Shown here: positions 44,640 to 53,889 of the stretch, in pieces
How positions within the stretch are numbered: position 1 is the stretch's first letter
How the letters are laid out: the number at the start of each line of letters is the position of its first letter
DNA from: CAYTGM01 sp964437365
GTDB lineage: Bacteria; Sumerlaeota; Sumerlaeia; SLMS01
DNA length: 64,000 nucleotides
Direction: 5' to 3'
Assembly: GCA_964437365.1 (NCBI GenBank)
Contig: CAYTGM010000003.1
Coordinates: forward strand, 62,001 to 126,000
Notes under the pieces: model-generated
What the model was told of the DNA's origin: nothing
Databases searched by the model: none
What the model saw: only the letters and a program-made list of their open reading frames with translations
Program-made: the position numbers and the translations under genes

Positions 44640-46040
44640 CTAAAGGTTAAACTTTTTCATCTGCCGGTAAAGAGTTGCCCGATCGATCCCAAGAATCTCC
44701 GCTGCTTCCTGCTTTCTCCAACCTGTCTCATCAAGAGCATGAAGGACTCTCACTTTCGCCATTTCATCGAGAAAATGAGCGAGAGGTTTCTCAAGCAGGG
44801 GCTGGGGCAGGCGGACCTCTCCGTCATCTGTGGAATGAGTTGCCGGAATAAGCGACCCTGCAGGCTTTTGACTCGAAGTAAGCCAAAGATCCTCAGCTTC
44901 GATTACTCCTTCCCGGGAAAGGATGACAGCCCTTTCAATGGTGTTTTCCAGCTCTCGTACATTTCCTGGCCAGTCGTGTTGAGTGAGGGCTGCAATCGCC
45001 TCCTCACTGAGCGACTTGACAGGAAGACCGTTCTCTTCCGAAGCGATGCGAACGAAATGCTCTGCGAGAAGAGAAATATCGCCTTCCCTTTCTCGAAGAG
45101 GCGCAATATGCACAGGCACAACATTCAGTCGAAAGTACAGATCTTCTCGAAATTCGCCTTCACGAACCCGCTCTTCAAGATCGCGATTTGTTGCTGCGAT
45201 GACTCGGACATCAACTTTGATGGGCTGGTTTCCACCAACGCGGGTAATGACTCCCTCCTGCAGAACGCGAAGGAGCTTCGTTTGAAAGTTGTTTGAGGTT
45301 TCCCCGATCTCATCAAGAAAGATCGTTCCCCCATCAGCTTCTTCGAATTTGCCTCGATGAGTTCTCATGGCTCCAGTGAAAGCACCCTTTTCATGACCAA
45401 AAAGCTCTGATTCGAGAAGCGTCTCAGCAAGGGCAGCACAGTTGACGCGTACGTACGGGTTCGTTGCCCTTGTGCTTCGAAAGTGTACCGCCTTCGCAAT
45501 CAGTTCTTTCCCGGTCCCACTTTCTCCCGTTACAAGGACTGTTGCACGAGTCGGCGCAACTTTCTCAATCATTTGCAGAACAGCTTTCACCTGCTTTGAC
45601 TCACCGATAATATTATCCAGCTGATAGCGTGCGCCAAGTTCCCGGCGCATATACGCATTATCCTGTTTTAACTGTCCGTACTCGGCAGCCCTTTCGATGG
45701 TAAGGCGCAGTTCTTCGTTTTCGAAAGGCTTCATGATATAGTCGAATGCACCGTGTCTCATAGCTTCAACAGCACTCTCGACAGTAGCATGGGCGGTCAT
45801 GATGATGAAAAATACGTTTGGGAACCTTGATCGAACATGGTCGAGAAGATCTTTGCCACTCATGCCCGGCATTTTAAGATCCGAGACGATAATCTCTGCG
45901 GCATAGTCCTGCAGGATCTTGAGTGCTTCATCTCCGCTTGAGGCAGTCCTGACCTCATAACCCCATCGCTCGGCAAGCATTCCCAGCACCTGAGTCATTC
46001 GTGGTTCATCATCAACAATTAACAATCGATACTTAGGCAT
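44640..46040 (-). CDS. NtrC-family sigma54-dependent response regulator
   Basis: A 466-residue regulator. The receiver domain (1-120) has the phosphoacceptor Asp in IIVSDLKMPGMSG and the conserved Lys in IMKPF. The sigma54 AAA+ domain has Walker A GESGTGKE, the GAFTGA loop that contacts sigma54, and Walker B GTIFLDEIGE. The C-terminal helix-turn-helix is Fis-type (KQEAAEILGIDRATLYRQMKKF). The start codon overlaps the histidine kinase stop (TAATG), so the two are made together. Target promoters of the -24/-12 type were not identified in the window. Confidence 0.95.
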   Translation of the reverse strand: MPKYRLLIVDDEPRMTQVLGMLAERWGYEVRTASSGDEALKILQDYAAEIIVSDLKMPGMSGKDLLDHVRSRFPNVFFIIMTAHATVESAVEAMRHGAFDYIMKPFENEELRLTIERAAEYGQLKQDNAYMRRELGARYQLDNIIGESKQVKAVLQMIEKVAPTRATVLVTGESGTGKELIAKAVHFRSTRATNPYVRVNCAALAETLLESELFGHEKGAFTGAMRTHRGKFEEADGGTIFLDEIGETSNNFQTKLLRVLQEGVITRVGGNQPIKVDVRVIAATNRDLEERVREGEFREDLYFRLNVVPVHIAPLREREGDISLLAEHFVRIASEENGLPVKSLSEEAIAALTQHDWPGNVRELENTIERAVILSREGVIEAEDLWLTSSQKPAGSLIPATHSTDDGEVRLPQPLLEKPLAHFLDEMAKVRVLHALDETGWRKQEAAEILGIDRATLYRQMKKFNL

Positions 46041-47428
46041 TAATGTTTTTCTCCTGCTTCGTCAAACTCTTCAAGAATTGCTGGTTTATGCGGTGGAACC
46101 TGTCCATCATCATGATCCAGCAGGTGGAAGAGTGGAATATCTTCTGAAGTATTCTGTGGTATAGAGACATCGGCTCTTGGAAGGTATATATCCACTGTCG
46201 TTCCGTATTCAACTTCGCTTTTAATATATAATCTGCCACCCATACTTTCAACAAGCTGTATAGAGACAGGAAGACCAAGTCCGGTACCCTGCGTCTTCGT
46301 CGTAAAGAAAGGTTCGCGAATCTGCTCGAGTGTTTCAGGAACCATCCCGGGTCCGGTATCCTGGATGATAAGTCGCGCATATTTATCTCCTCCTTCCTCG
46401 AGAGTAACAAAAATATGTGGATTGCCAACTCCAGTCAGAGCATCACGTGCATTCCAAACAATATTCAGAAAAACCTGGTAGAGTTGATCCGCATCAACCC
46501 GCACCTTGGTGTCGAACTTTTCCAACTGAGGGACCAGCTGAATCTCACTCTTTTCGAGCTCCTCGACTACCGGTGGCAACCAGTGCCTGACAAGCTCGCG
46601 AAGAGAATGCTTCTCCAATTGAGGAACTTTCGGCCGTGCATAGCTCAGTAGCTCCGTCAGGATTTTATCCATTCGTTCGACTTCAGCACGAATGAGATTA
46701 ACCGCAGCCTCGGCCGAGCTGTCCTTTTCAGCATCTTCAGCAACGATATCCATGGAAGAATTGATGATTGTCAGGGGATTCCGAATTTCATGTGCCAGAG
46801 TCGCGGAAAGCCTCCCGATTGATGCCAGCTTACGTGTTTCGAAGAAACGACTTTGCAGGCGATTCAGCTTATCAATAATCGCGACACTTTCTTTGACTTT
46901 TGCCTCCAGCTCCTCGTTCAGCTTCCGATGGCGCACCTCCTGAGAAGTGATATGAAGCTGAGCAGTTCGAATCTGATCCCAGAAATAAACAGAAGCACCA
47001 GTCAGAACAGCCAGAAACAGATCTAAGATGATCACCCAGCCGATGTAATACCTGTAATCACCCACGGTAACGCTGAAAATGCGCTCCAGCGTGTAGGGTG
47101 ACTCTGCCTCCAGCTTGTTCAGATACGACTCGACAACAAACTGGGCTCGATCAATGTCTTCAGAAGTTAGATCAAATTCGCGACTAAGCTCTTCTGAACG
47201 AATCGTCATTGAGTCGATCGTCGCGAAAGGGGAATTCCCAGCCCAAAGGCGATGCATCCGGGTGAGCCCATAGTCTTTTCTGCGCTCCACGCGCATGGTC
47301 AGGAGGCAGAGAAGCACAAAGACACCACAAACCACCAGAAGGTAACGATGGTTTCTGATCGTCCTTCCTTTTGGATCCAGCGGATTAGATCTTTGCTTAT
47401 CTGACTTCGATTCCTGACGACCGAGCAT
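46040..47428 (-). CDS. membrane sensor histidine kinase
   Basis: A 462-residue kinase partner of the adjoining NtrC-type regulator. Two membrane segments (about 28-46 and 130-150) bracket a roughly 85-residue periplasmic sensor. A coiled-coil linker leads to the H-box LAHEIRNPL, N-box NIVWNARDAL, G1 DTGPGM, F-box EPFFTTK and G2 GTGLGLP. All catalytic motifs are intact. A roughly 50-residue C-terminal extension rich in Asp/Glu/His/Pro has no recognised domain. The signal is unknown. Confidence 0.93.
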   Translation of the reverse strand: MLGRQESKSDKQRSNPLDPKGRTIRNHRYLLVVCGVFVLLCLLTMRVERRKDYGLTRMHRLWAGNSPFATIDSMTIRSEELSREFDLTSEDIDRAQFVVESYLNKLEAESPYTLERIFSVTVGDYRYYIGWVIILDLFLAVLTGASVYFWDQIRTAQLHITSQEVRHRKLNEELEAKVKESVAIIDKLNRLQSRFFETRKLASIGRLSATLAHEIRNPLTIINSSMDIVAEDAEKDSSAEAAVNLIRAEVERMDKILTELLSYARPKVPQLEKHSLRELVRHWLPPVVEELEKSEIQLVPQLEKFDTKVRVDADQLYQVFLNIVWNARDALTGVGNPHIFVTLEEGGDKYARLIIQDTGPGMVPETLEQIREPFFTTKTQGTGLGLPVSIQLVESMGGRLYIKSEVEYGTTVDIYLPRADVSIPQNTSEDIPLFHLLDHDDGQVPPHKPAILEEFDEAGEKH

Positions 47429-47508
47429 ACATTCTCATCGATTCGCGATATTACCTAAGAGCATGGGACAGTTTCTCTGAGGCTGCAACGGCTTTAAGAG
47501 AATGAAGA

Positions 47509-48645
47509 CTACGGAAAAATCTTCGAGTGAAGCCACCCACTCAGAAGGTAGTCGTTCCCGATCATCTGCATTTCACATCTTTCCAGATCAATCGCATCGC
47601 CCATTCTTCCCAATGGATTGCTGAAACGAACTGGCCCGAGGTGCTTCTGTCCGCCACCCGAGATCTTCGGAGCTATCCAGCAATTCACCCTGTCGACCAG
47701 TCTCTGCTCTACAAAGGACCCTGCAATGCGCCGCCCTCCTTCAATATAGACACTAAGAAAACCTTCCTCATGAAGATCATTGAGAACAAAACTTAATTCG
47801 AGCCGTCCATCTTCCCCGCAAGGACAACAAACAATCTCAACTCCCTGATTTTCCAGTTCGCGCTTCTTTTGTTTGTCCGACCCTTCCTGAGTATAGATTC
47901 TCCCTGGTGTAATCCTGCTTTCCTGAACAAATTGAGAATTAATCGGAGTTCTGAGCTGGCCATCAAGCACGACGCGACGTTTCCTCTTCAGCGCTTCAGA
48001 CTCGACATTCCTGACCGTCAATCGGCAATCATCCTGCAGAAGAGTCCCTATTCCTGTCAGGACAACATCGTGCTCAAAGCGAGAATTTTGAACTGTCTGT
48101 CTCGCTTCTTCACCCGTGATCCAGATTGAATCACCATCCTCAACAGATATACATCCGTCCAGAGTCATTGCCCACTTCAAGGTAACCAGAGGTCGATTGA
48201 GTCGATGAAAGCAGAAAAAACCAGCATTAAGCTCAATAGCTTTTTCCTCTTCCACGCCGCTGGAAACAGTAATTCCATGCTCCTTAAGTCGTTCCAGTCC
48301 TCCTGCTGCTTCCGAATGAGGGTCCAGGCAAGCAACGACTACACGAGAGATCTCCTCATCAATAATCCTTTGAGTACATGGAGGAGTTCTACCTGTGTGA
48401 TTACAAGGCTCGAGAGAAACGTATATCGTTCCACCCTTCAGACGCCCCCCTCTGCTAAGTGCATCTTCAATGGCCATGACTTCAGCATGTGGTTCACCTG
48501 CCCTGTGATGATACCCTTCACCAATAACACTTCCTTCAGCATTGAGAAGTACGGCTCCAACACATGGGTTCGGTGAAGTTTCACCTTTTCCCCTCGATGC
48601 GAGCTCAAGGGCCCTTCGCATATGTTTAATATCTTGAGTGCTCAC
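47509..48645 (-). CDS. ribD: bifunctional riboflavin biosynthesis deaminase/reductase RibD
   Basis: A 378-residue enzyme for the second and third steps of riboflavin synthesis. The N-terminal zinc deaminase has the ligands and catalytic Glu in HAEVMAI and PCNHTGRTPPC; the C-terminal reductase has TLKWAMTLDGCISVEDGDSIWITG and the IEGGRRIAGSFVE motif. The start overlaps the stop of the upstream pseudouridine synthase gene by 4 bases. No other rib genes lie in the window. Confidence 0.95.
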   Translation of the reverse strand: MSTQDIKHMRRALELASRGKGETSPNPCVGAVLLNAEGSVIGEGYHHRAGEPHAEVMAIEDALSRGGRLKGGTIYVSLEPCNHTGRTPPCTQRIIDEEISRVVVACLDPHSEAAGGLERLKEHGITVSSGVEEEKAIELNAGFFCFHRLNRPLVTLKWAMTLDGCISVEDGDSIWITGEEARQTVQNSRFEHDVVLTGIGTLLQDDCRLTVRNVESEALKRKRRVVLDGQLRTPINSQFVQESRITPGRIYTQEGSDKQKKRELENQGVEIVCCPCGEDGRLELSFVLNDLHEEGFLSVYIEGGRRIAGSFVEQRLVDRVNCWIAPKISGGGQKHLGPVRFSNPLGRMGDAIDLERCEMQMIGNDYLLSGWLHSKIFP

Positions 48646-49397
48646 TTGTAGAGCATCCTCACCTGATCATCGCTGAGCTGAACAGATTCTCCTCGGGAAA
48701 GCTTCAGGTCCTCAAGTCGAAGTTTCCCGATGGCGAGGCGTTCCAGTCTAAGGACGTCCGCGTCAACCTCTGAAAACATACGCCGAACCTGGCGTTTTCT
48801 CCCCTCGTGTATATAAACAAAATACTCAGGAAGACCGAGTTTCGGGGTAGAATATTCGACCGTACATGGAGAAGTCATTTTCCCATCAACCAGCAAGCCT
48901 TGTTGCAATTGGACTAGTTCATCTTCACTAAGGTGACGATCAAGCAGAACGAAATACTGTTTGATGACTTCACTGCTGGGGTGGGTCAGCTTATGGGCGA
49001 GGTCCCCATCTGTGGTCATGATCAGAAGACCCGTTGTTTCAAAATCAAGACGACCTACATATATCAGCTTTGAAAGGAGAGCCTGATCTTCTATATCAAG
49101 AACATCGTAGATCGTTGTCCTTTGATGAGTGTCTTTGCGGGTAACCATCACCTGCTCTGGCTTGTTAACGGCGAGAGTCACTTTCTGCTCTCGAACCGAA
49201 ACTTCTTTTCCATCAAGCAACACAATGTCTTTGTCTGGATCGATACGTGTAGACAAGTTTGTTTCAACCTTGCCATTAACCTGCACCCGTCCTCCGGTAA
49301 CGAAGGCTTCTGAACTGCGCCTCGAACCGTGCCCTGCTCTAGCAAGGTATTGAGAAATTCTGAATGTGTGTCTCTGGTCGTTATTCTTGAGGTTCAT
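48642..49397 (-). CDS. RsuA/RluB-family pseudouridine synthase
   Basis: A 251-residue enzyme: S4 domain (RISQYLARAGHGSRRSSEAFVTGGRVQVNG), then the catalytic Asp in YVGRLDFETTGLLIMTTDGDLAHKLTHP, and the EGRKRQVRRMFSEV motif of the RsuA/RluB/RluE/RluF group. It would modify one rRNA uridine; the site cannot be given. Overlaps ribD by ATGA. Confidence 0.93.
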   Translation of the reverse strand: MNLKNNDQRHTFRISQYLARAGHGSRRSSEAFVTGGRVQVNGKVETNLSTRIDPDKDIVLLDGKEVSVREQKVTLAVNKPEQVMVTRKDTHQRTTIYDVLDIEDQALLSKLIYVGRLDFETTGLLIMTTDGDLAHKLTHPSSEVIKQYFVLLDRHLSEDELVQLQQGLLVDGKMTSPCTVEYSTPKLGLPEYFVYIHEGRKRQVRRMFSEVDADVLRLERLAIGKLRLEDLKLSRGESVQLSDDQVRMLYK

Positions 49398-49432
49398 AGG
49401 CAGGTAATAAACGTTTCTATCAACGTGAGTTC

Positions 49433-50287
49433 CTATTTCTGGCCGTTAAACTTTCTGCGATCCTGTTGCCGCTCATCAACCATTGGTGGCGGACCTCCCG
49501 GCATGGGATGAGGTTCATGCATCATCCCCGGATGAGGCGGAGGGCCAACCAGAGGATCGTGCTGACCGGGCGGAGGAGGTGGACCAAAATCCCCGTAAGT
49601 TTCACGCTCCAGATCCGATAGACGTTTCCTCAAAGCTTGGATTTCTTCCATATTACGTTTCTGACGAAACTCTTCTCCCATCCATGCGGGACGGTCGAAA
49701 ATACCGCGCTCCTCGTGGATATAGCCATAAAGCTCATCGAAATTCTTTGCATCCTGGACCTTGCTCACAAACTCGTCCATCTTTGTGAGCATCTGGTGCA
49801 GACGCTCCCGCTCCTGAACCGATGGTTCGTCGAGAATCGCTTCTATGCGCTCAGCCGCTTTTGCAGAATCCTCCTTCAACCGATAGAGGAACTCTTCTTT
49901 TTCTAACTGGAGAAGTTCACGCCTGACGTCAACGATCCGTGAACGTCTCTCTATTGCTTCGGTGCTTGCGTCTTCTTTTTCTGTTTCTTTCCTGTACCTT
50001 TCCTCCATTTCATCGATCCGCTCTTCTTCAGAGTTCAGGCGTCTAGACTCATCATGTACCCACTTCATTTTCATCGCCATTTTTCTGAAACGGTAAGCCT
50101 GTGAATCGAACTCACGCCAGCGATTGCCTCTTTCTCTGGAGTCCCATCCCCGGTCGTCGCTCTGCTCAACTTTCTCCCTCTTCTCCCTGTTCCAGCTATT
50201 ACCATCATTCTCTGCAATGACCACATCACTCAAGAAAAGAGTGATGATGACAGAGAAAACCAGGTTTTTGGGAGTTATCATTAACAT
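49433..50287 (-). CDS. secreted coiled-coil protein with Pro/Gly-rich tail
   Basis: A 284-residue protein. A signal peptide (hydrophobic VFSVIITLFLSDVVIA) is followed by a highly charged helical region (about 30-235) rich in Glu/Arg and a Pro/Gly/His/Met-rich C-terminus (PPPPPGQH, PPHPGMMHEPHPMPGGPP). GAGGTG precedes the ATG by about 7 bases. No family recognised. Periplasmic charged coiled-coil proteins with His/Met-rich tails sometimes bind metals, but that is only a suggestion here. Confidence 0.65.
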   Translation of the reverse strand: MLMITPKNLVFSVIITLFLSDVVIAENDGNSWNREKREKVEQSDDRGWDSRERGNRWREFDSQAYRFRKMAMKMKWVHDESRRLNSEEERIDEMEERYRKETEKEDASTEAIERRSRIVDVRRELLQLEKEEFLYRLKEDSAKAAERIEAILDEPSVQERERLHQMLTKMDEFVSKVQDAKNFDELYGYIHEERGIFDRPAWMGEEFRQKRNMEEIQALRKRLSDLERETYGDFGPPPPPGQHDPLVGPPPHPGMMHEPHPMPGGPPPMVDERQQDRRKFNGQK

Positions 50288-50437
50288 TAATGGACACCTC
50301 AGGGTATCTTAATATTCAAAGCTTCTGCCAATCTCAGTCCGATGACAACAGCTAGATGCAGGATTTCTACAGGTTATTGAATTTTGTGGACTTAGAAAGG
50401 TGATTAAGGAAGCAGGAACTCTCAGGAGGTATTCAAA

Positions 50438-51673
50438 TCAGGTCTTTGGGCGTTCCATGACGTACAAGAGCCGTTCTTTAAGGTTTTCCAGACCCAGAGT
50501 ATCCGATTCGAGATTCATTTCAGGCTGATTGACGTTATAGCCCAGGATCCCCAGAGAACGGTTGGTCGGGCGAAACACCTCACAAAGAGCTCCGACACCC
50601 GCAAGATTGTTCGATAGATCTTCAGGGCTTATTCCTTCGCCTGGAACGATCTTGTCCAATACAACTTCGTCAAAATGCGCAATCTCTGCCTTCGTCCTTT
50701 TTCTCAGGTACTCGATAAGCCCAGGGAGACGACTTGCCACTCCAGTGAGGAAGATCGAACAAGGGCTGGAGGATTTGCCTAAATTCTGCTGCACTTTTGT
50801 CACCCGGAGCGCTGAAAGTGCCAGTTGGTTGGCAAAACGAGTGCAGTCTACAATCGGCGTCGAGGCGCGTGCATTGAAGAGTGGAGATGGCGTCACCTCT
50901 GGAGGAAGCAGCAACTGCCCCTGAGTGCTCACAAGCTGTTCCAGCTGTGCGAAAGTGGGAGTAAAAGACTCAAAATAGTGATTATCATCTCGTGCGAGAC
51001 CAACGGGGATCGTGTAATGATGAACATCACCGCTTTGCAGACTTGTTGTATAGATCGATCTTAGTTTGCCCACATCAAGAAGGATAATATCTCTTCCTGG
51101 TTGTGCATCACGTAAGAGTCTTGAGACCTGTGTTGTGGCGCGTGCAACGGGGATAAACCCTTCGAAAGGGATAGACTTCTTCTTTAAAATCTCGGCGGCC
51201 TGTGCCAGGTGGGAGAAGGGACCTACACCAAAACGTGTATAACTTCCAGTAGAAGCTTGATAGGTCTGGAACAGAAAGGAAAGCGGGTAACTGTAAGGGT
51301 TGCGAGGAACCTGTGCCTTGAAGAGAGACCGCCAGCGCATCCCAAGTGTATTTCCCAGCGTCTCATCTTTTTCATCGAAAATAGAGAATCGATCGGGAGC
51401 AACGGCCAGAATGACAGGATTCTGAAAACCCTTCTTCTCCAGATTATCCTGCAGAAACTTACCAATCTGATCGGCGCCCTTGTAATAGTATAGATCGACG
51501 TCCATGAAGACCTGGTGGCGAAGTCGCTTGCTGACTTCCAGAAGGCGATCCACTTCAAGGTGCTCGACCGCTGAAATATGAACGCGATCATCCTTCAGAT
51601 GTCCTGCGACAAGGGAAAAAGAATTTCCGTCTACATAGAGGACCGTATAGGCGTCTTTTAGACCATTGGCCAT
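50438..51673 (-). CDS. PilM-like actin-fold protein
   Basis: A 411-residue protein. The N-terminal TVLYVDGNSFSLVAG, the central IILLDVGKLRSIYTT and the C-terminal IFLTGVASRLPGLIEYLRKRTKAEI and NLAGVGALCE follow the order of nucleotide-binding elements in PilM-type (actin/FtsA-like) ATPases. It is not accompanied by pilN/O/P/Q genes. Its ATG directly follows the pgeF stop with no gap (TAAATG), so the two are coupled. A role in type IV pilus or type II secretion assembly is possible; the isolated position argues for caution. Confidence 0.5.
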   Translation of the reverse strand: MANGLKDAYTVLYVDGNSFSLVAGHLKDDRVHISAVEHLEVDRLLEVSKRLRHQVFMDVDLYYYKGADQIGKFLQDNLEKKGFQNPVILAVAPDRFSIFDEKDETLGNTLGMRWRSLFKAQVPRNPYSYPLSFLFQTYQASTGSYTRFGVGPFSHLAQAAEILKKKSIPFEGFIPVARATTQVSRLLRDAQPGRDIILLDVGKLRSIYTTSLQSGDVHHYTIPVGLARDDNHYFESFTPTFAQLEQLVSTQGQLLLPPEVTPSPLFNARASTPIVDCTRFANQLALSALRVTKVQQNLGKSSSPCSIFLTGVASRLPGLIEYLRKRTKAEIAHFDEVVLDKIVPGEGISPEDLSNNLAGVGALCEVFRPTNRSLGILGYNVNQPEMNLESDTLGLENLKERLLYVMERPKT

Positions 51674-52456
51674 TTAGATCAGACCCGCTGAATCGAAGAT
51701 AGGAGGATGCTCTTCACTGGGAAGAATGCCGCAGATGGTATAGAGATGCCCCCGGTTTCTACCATTGCGACGATGCGAGTGAAAAATCTCCTCGTGAGAA
51801 TAAGTGCAACAATCAGAACTCTGGAGGTTCTCCGGTTTCAACCCAAATGCCTCAGCCTGAAGCAGGTTGAGTCGTGGTAAATTCAGATACCGGCCTTTAG
51901 CAAAGCTTCCCAGATGAGCGAATTGATCATTGAATTGCTCGATCATCTCGGGGCTCACTTCATAGACTTCGCCAGAAATGGAGGGCCCAATCCAGACCTT
52001 AAGATTTTCTTCACTGGCGCCTGCATTCAGCATTTTCTGAACAAGGTTCCCGGTAATATTGACCAGAGTCCCTTTCCAGCCGGCATGCGCTACGCCTGCC
52101 ACGCGGTTCTTTTGATCCGCAGCAACGACAGGAACACAGTCAGCCGTGCGAATCACCAGTACTGTGTTTTCTTCATTCGTGATAAGCCCATCGCAGCTCG
52201 GTGCCTTATTCAGCTGAGGAAACCCAAAGGTAGAAGAAACGTGCGTGACCTCTCCGCTGTGGATCTGCCCTGCGAACCAGATGGAAACTTGAGCAAAATC
52301 ACCGGAAAGTGCAGAAGCCAACTGTTCACCGGCCGTTTTCCACTCAGTTTGATAATCCTCGTCGAAACTGCGATGAGTCGTGAAGCACTGCACAGGACCA
52401 TCCCATGACGGTCTCGCGGCTACCAGTTCTCTCAGGCTTAATTGCATACTCTCCAT
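51674..52456 (-). CDS. pgeF: peptidoglycan editing factor PgeF (laccase-domain, YfiH family)
   Basis: A 260-residue protein with the YfiH copper/zinc-site landmarks: QIHSGEVTHV, DGLITN, RTADCVPVVAAD, GVAHAGWKGTL, IGPSISGEVYEV, and DCCTYSHEEIFHSHRR. In E. coli this protein corrects mis-incorporated L-Ser in peptidoglycan precursors. The start could be the ATG at 52456 or the one at 52447. Followed immediately by the PilM-like gene. Confidence 0.92.
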   Translation of the reverse strand: MESMQLSLRELVAARPSWDGPVQCFTTHRSFDEDYQTEWKTAGEQLASALSGDFAQVSIWFAGQIHSGEVTHVSSTFGFPQLNKAPSCDGLITNEENTVLVIRTADCVPVVAADQKNRVAGVAHAGWKGTLVNITGNLVQKMLNAGASEENLKVWIGPSISGEVYEVSPEMIEQFNDQFAHLGSFAKGRYLNLPRLNLLQAEAFGLKPENLQSSDCCTYSHEEIFHSHRRNGRNRGHLYTICGILPSEEHPPIFDSAGLI

Positions 52457-52850
52457 CCGTGTCTCTATAAATTGACAATCAAATCGCTAGAGAAAGGTCG
52501 AACACTCACAACGGCAAGTAGTTTCTCAGCGGAATTGAAGATAGAAGGTATTCCTGTACTCCTTTTCAGAACAGACCTCGCCCCCTCGCTCTTGATCCCC
52601 TTTCATATTTCGGCCGATGCTACCAGTATCGATGCATGTTCGATGCATCATGGAAGCATTGGAATGGTTCCATCCTTGATCAGTTCTTGATAGATCTTCT
52701 ATCGACCCGAGGTCTGGAAGCAGGTCATTGCTGACAAAGTTTCCCCGTCGAAACTTCTCTTGATGTCATGCGAACTTGAATTGAATAAGTCCCTCTGGTC
52801 GACTGAACTAACTTTCCACCTTCTTTGAAGTCTTCTCCTCCGGATGATCC
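52457..52850. other. non-coding divergent region with second 55-bp element
   Basis: A 394-bp gap between divergent pgeF and a membrane protein gene. It contains the second copy of the 55-bp hairpin element at 52616-52670; otherwise nothing is recognised. Confidence 0.6.
52616..52670 (+). repeat. 55-bp intergenic hairpin element, copy 2
   Basis: Matches 20163-20217 (2 differences in 55 bases) in the same orientation. Core inverted repeat GATGCAT-GTTCG-ATGCATC. The outer stem is CCAGT with ATTGG, paired through one wobble. Confidence 0.65.
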
Positions 52851-53615
52851 ATGACCTTTGAAACCCTCTCAGAACTCTATGCCTATACGATTCTCACTCA
52901 GGGCGCGGCCAGTATTCCTGCTCGCTTTACGCTGCTTGTTTGTCTGATCGTTGTGTTCAATGGGCTGAGCAAACCCGGTAACAAGCTCCTGACACTCTGT
53001 CTCGCATTTCACTATCTGGTGTCGTCCTTCTATGCGGGGGGATCGGAAGGCATCGGGCAACTGCTCCCCTACCTCGCGTTTCTATTGTGTCCGCTGACCC
53101 TGGTTTACGGGCTGATGGACGGGGTGGACTGGAAAGTTGATTTTGAGCAGGAGTGGATTCGTTTAGCGTTAATGGCGGGCCTCGGATTGGCCATATTCTT
53201 CCCATTCTGGCCAGAAACACCGTTTCTTCGAGGTGTTTTCAAGTCTCCGATGGGCCTGTTCCCACAACAGACAATTCTCGCCACGCTGATGCTGCTGGCA
53301 TGCTCTCCGAAAACATACCCAAAACTCTTTCTCGTTCCTCACCTGATCGTCGGCGGACTGATTGGGGTGCTCGACTTGGTAGATGGAAACCGTGCCCTGG
53401 GGGGAGTCACTTTCCTCCTCATCGCTGCTATCGGTGTCATGATGTTCTATCCAACAGAGGGTGGATTGTTCATTGAAAAAAGTGATTCGAAAGAACGAGA
53501 TGTGACAGTGAAGCGGGAACGTTCCATAAAGGTCTCGGGCCATCAGAAGAAATCTGATAAAGGCCTCGAGAAAAAAGCTCCGAAAAAGGGCGGTAAAAAG
53601 TGGGATCTTCGTTGA
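52851..53615 (+). CDS. multi-pass membrane protein with basic C-terminal tail
   Basis: A 254-residue protein with about six membrane segments (for example FTLLVCLIVVFNGL, LLPYLAFLLCPLTLVYGLM, LALMAGLGLAIFFPFW, TILATLMLLACS, LFLVPHLIVGGLIGVL, GGVTFLLIAAIGVMMF). A cytoplasmic tail of about 45 residues is rich in Lys (KKSDKGLEKKAPKKGGKKW). No family recognised. Confidence 0.65.
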   Translation: MTFETLSELYAYTILTQGAASIPARFTLLVCLIVVFNGLSKPGNKLLTLCLAFHYLVSSFYAGGSEGIGQLLPYLAFLLCPLTLVYGLMDGVDWKVDFEQEWIRLALMAGLGLAIFFPFWPETPFLRGVFKSPMGLFPQQTILATLMLLACSPKTYPKLFLVPHLIVGGLIGVLDLVDGNRALGGVTFLLIAAIGVMMFYPTEGGLFIEKSDSKERDVTVKRERSIKVSGHQKKSDKGLEKKAPKKGGKKWDLR

Positions 53616-53793
53616 AGTTCAGGGGGTTCCGGAGTTGTAATTTTTTCTGTTGGTGAGGGTGTGGTGAATTCAACACAAAAACGCTTGCAATTCATCGGAA
53701 GGCACCAATGATGCGTAGTATGCCACCTCTGGAGGCTTCTCACAGCTTTTTGGCCCCCGGAGTATAAATGTTAGATGAGTCACTTGTATCATC

Positions 53794-53822
53794 CTGACAT
53801 TCCATAAGATTTGTCATAAGAT
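53794..53822 (+). promoter_or_regulatory. possible sigma70 promoter of the phosphatase gene
   Basis: CTGACA, 17-bp spacer, TAAGAT. The spacer and -10 contain a direct repeat CATAAGAT (two copies, 12-bp period). Consensus match is fair only. Confidence 0.35.
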
Positions 53823-53889
53823 ATAAGACCTAAGAGAAGATTTGGTCACCTTCAAAAGATAAATTGGAATATTGAGGTAATTTCAAACT

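Noticed and set aside
44565..45296. 243-codon plus-strand ORF opposite the NtrC-type regulator
   Set aside because: Overlaps invariant AAA+ motifs on the other strand; no ribosome site or family.
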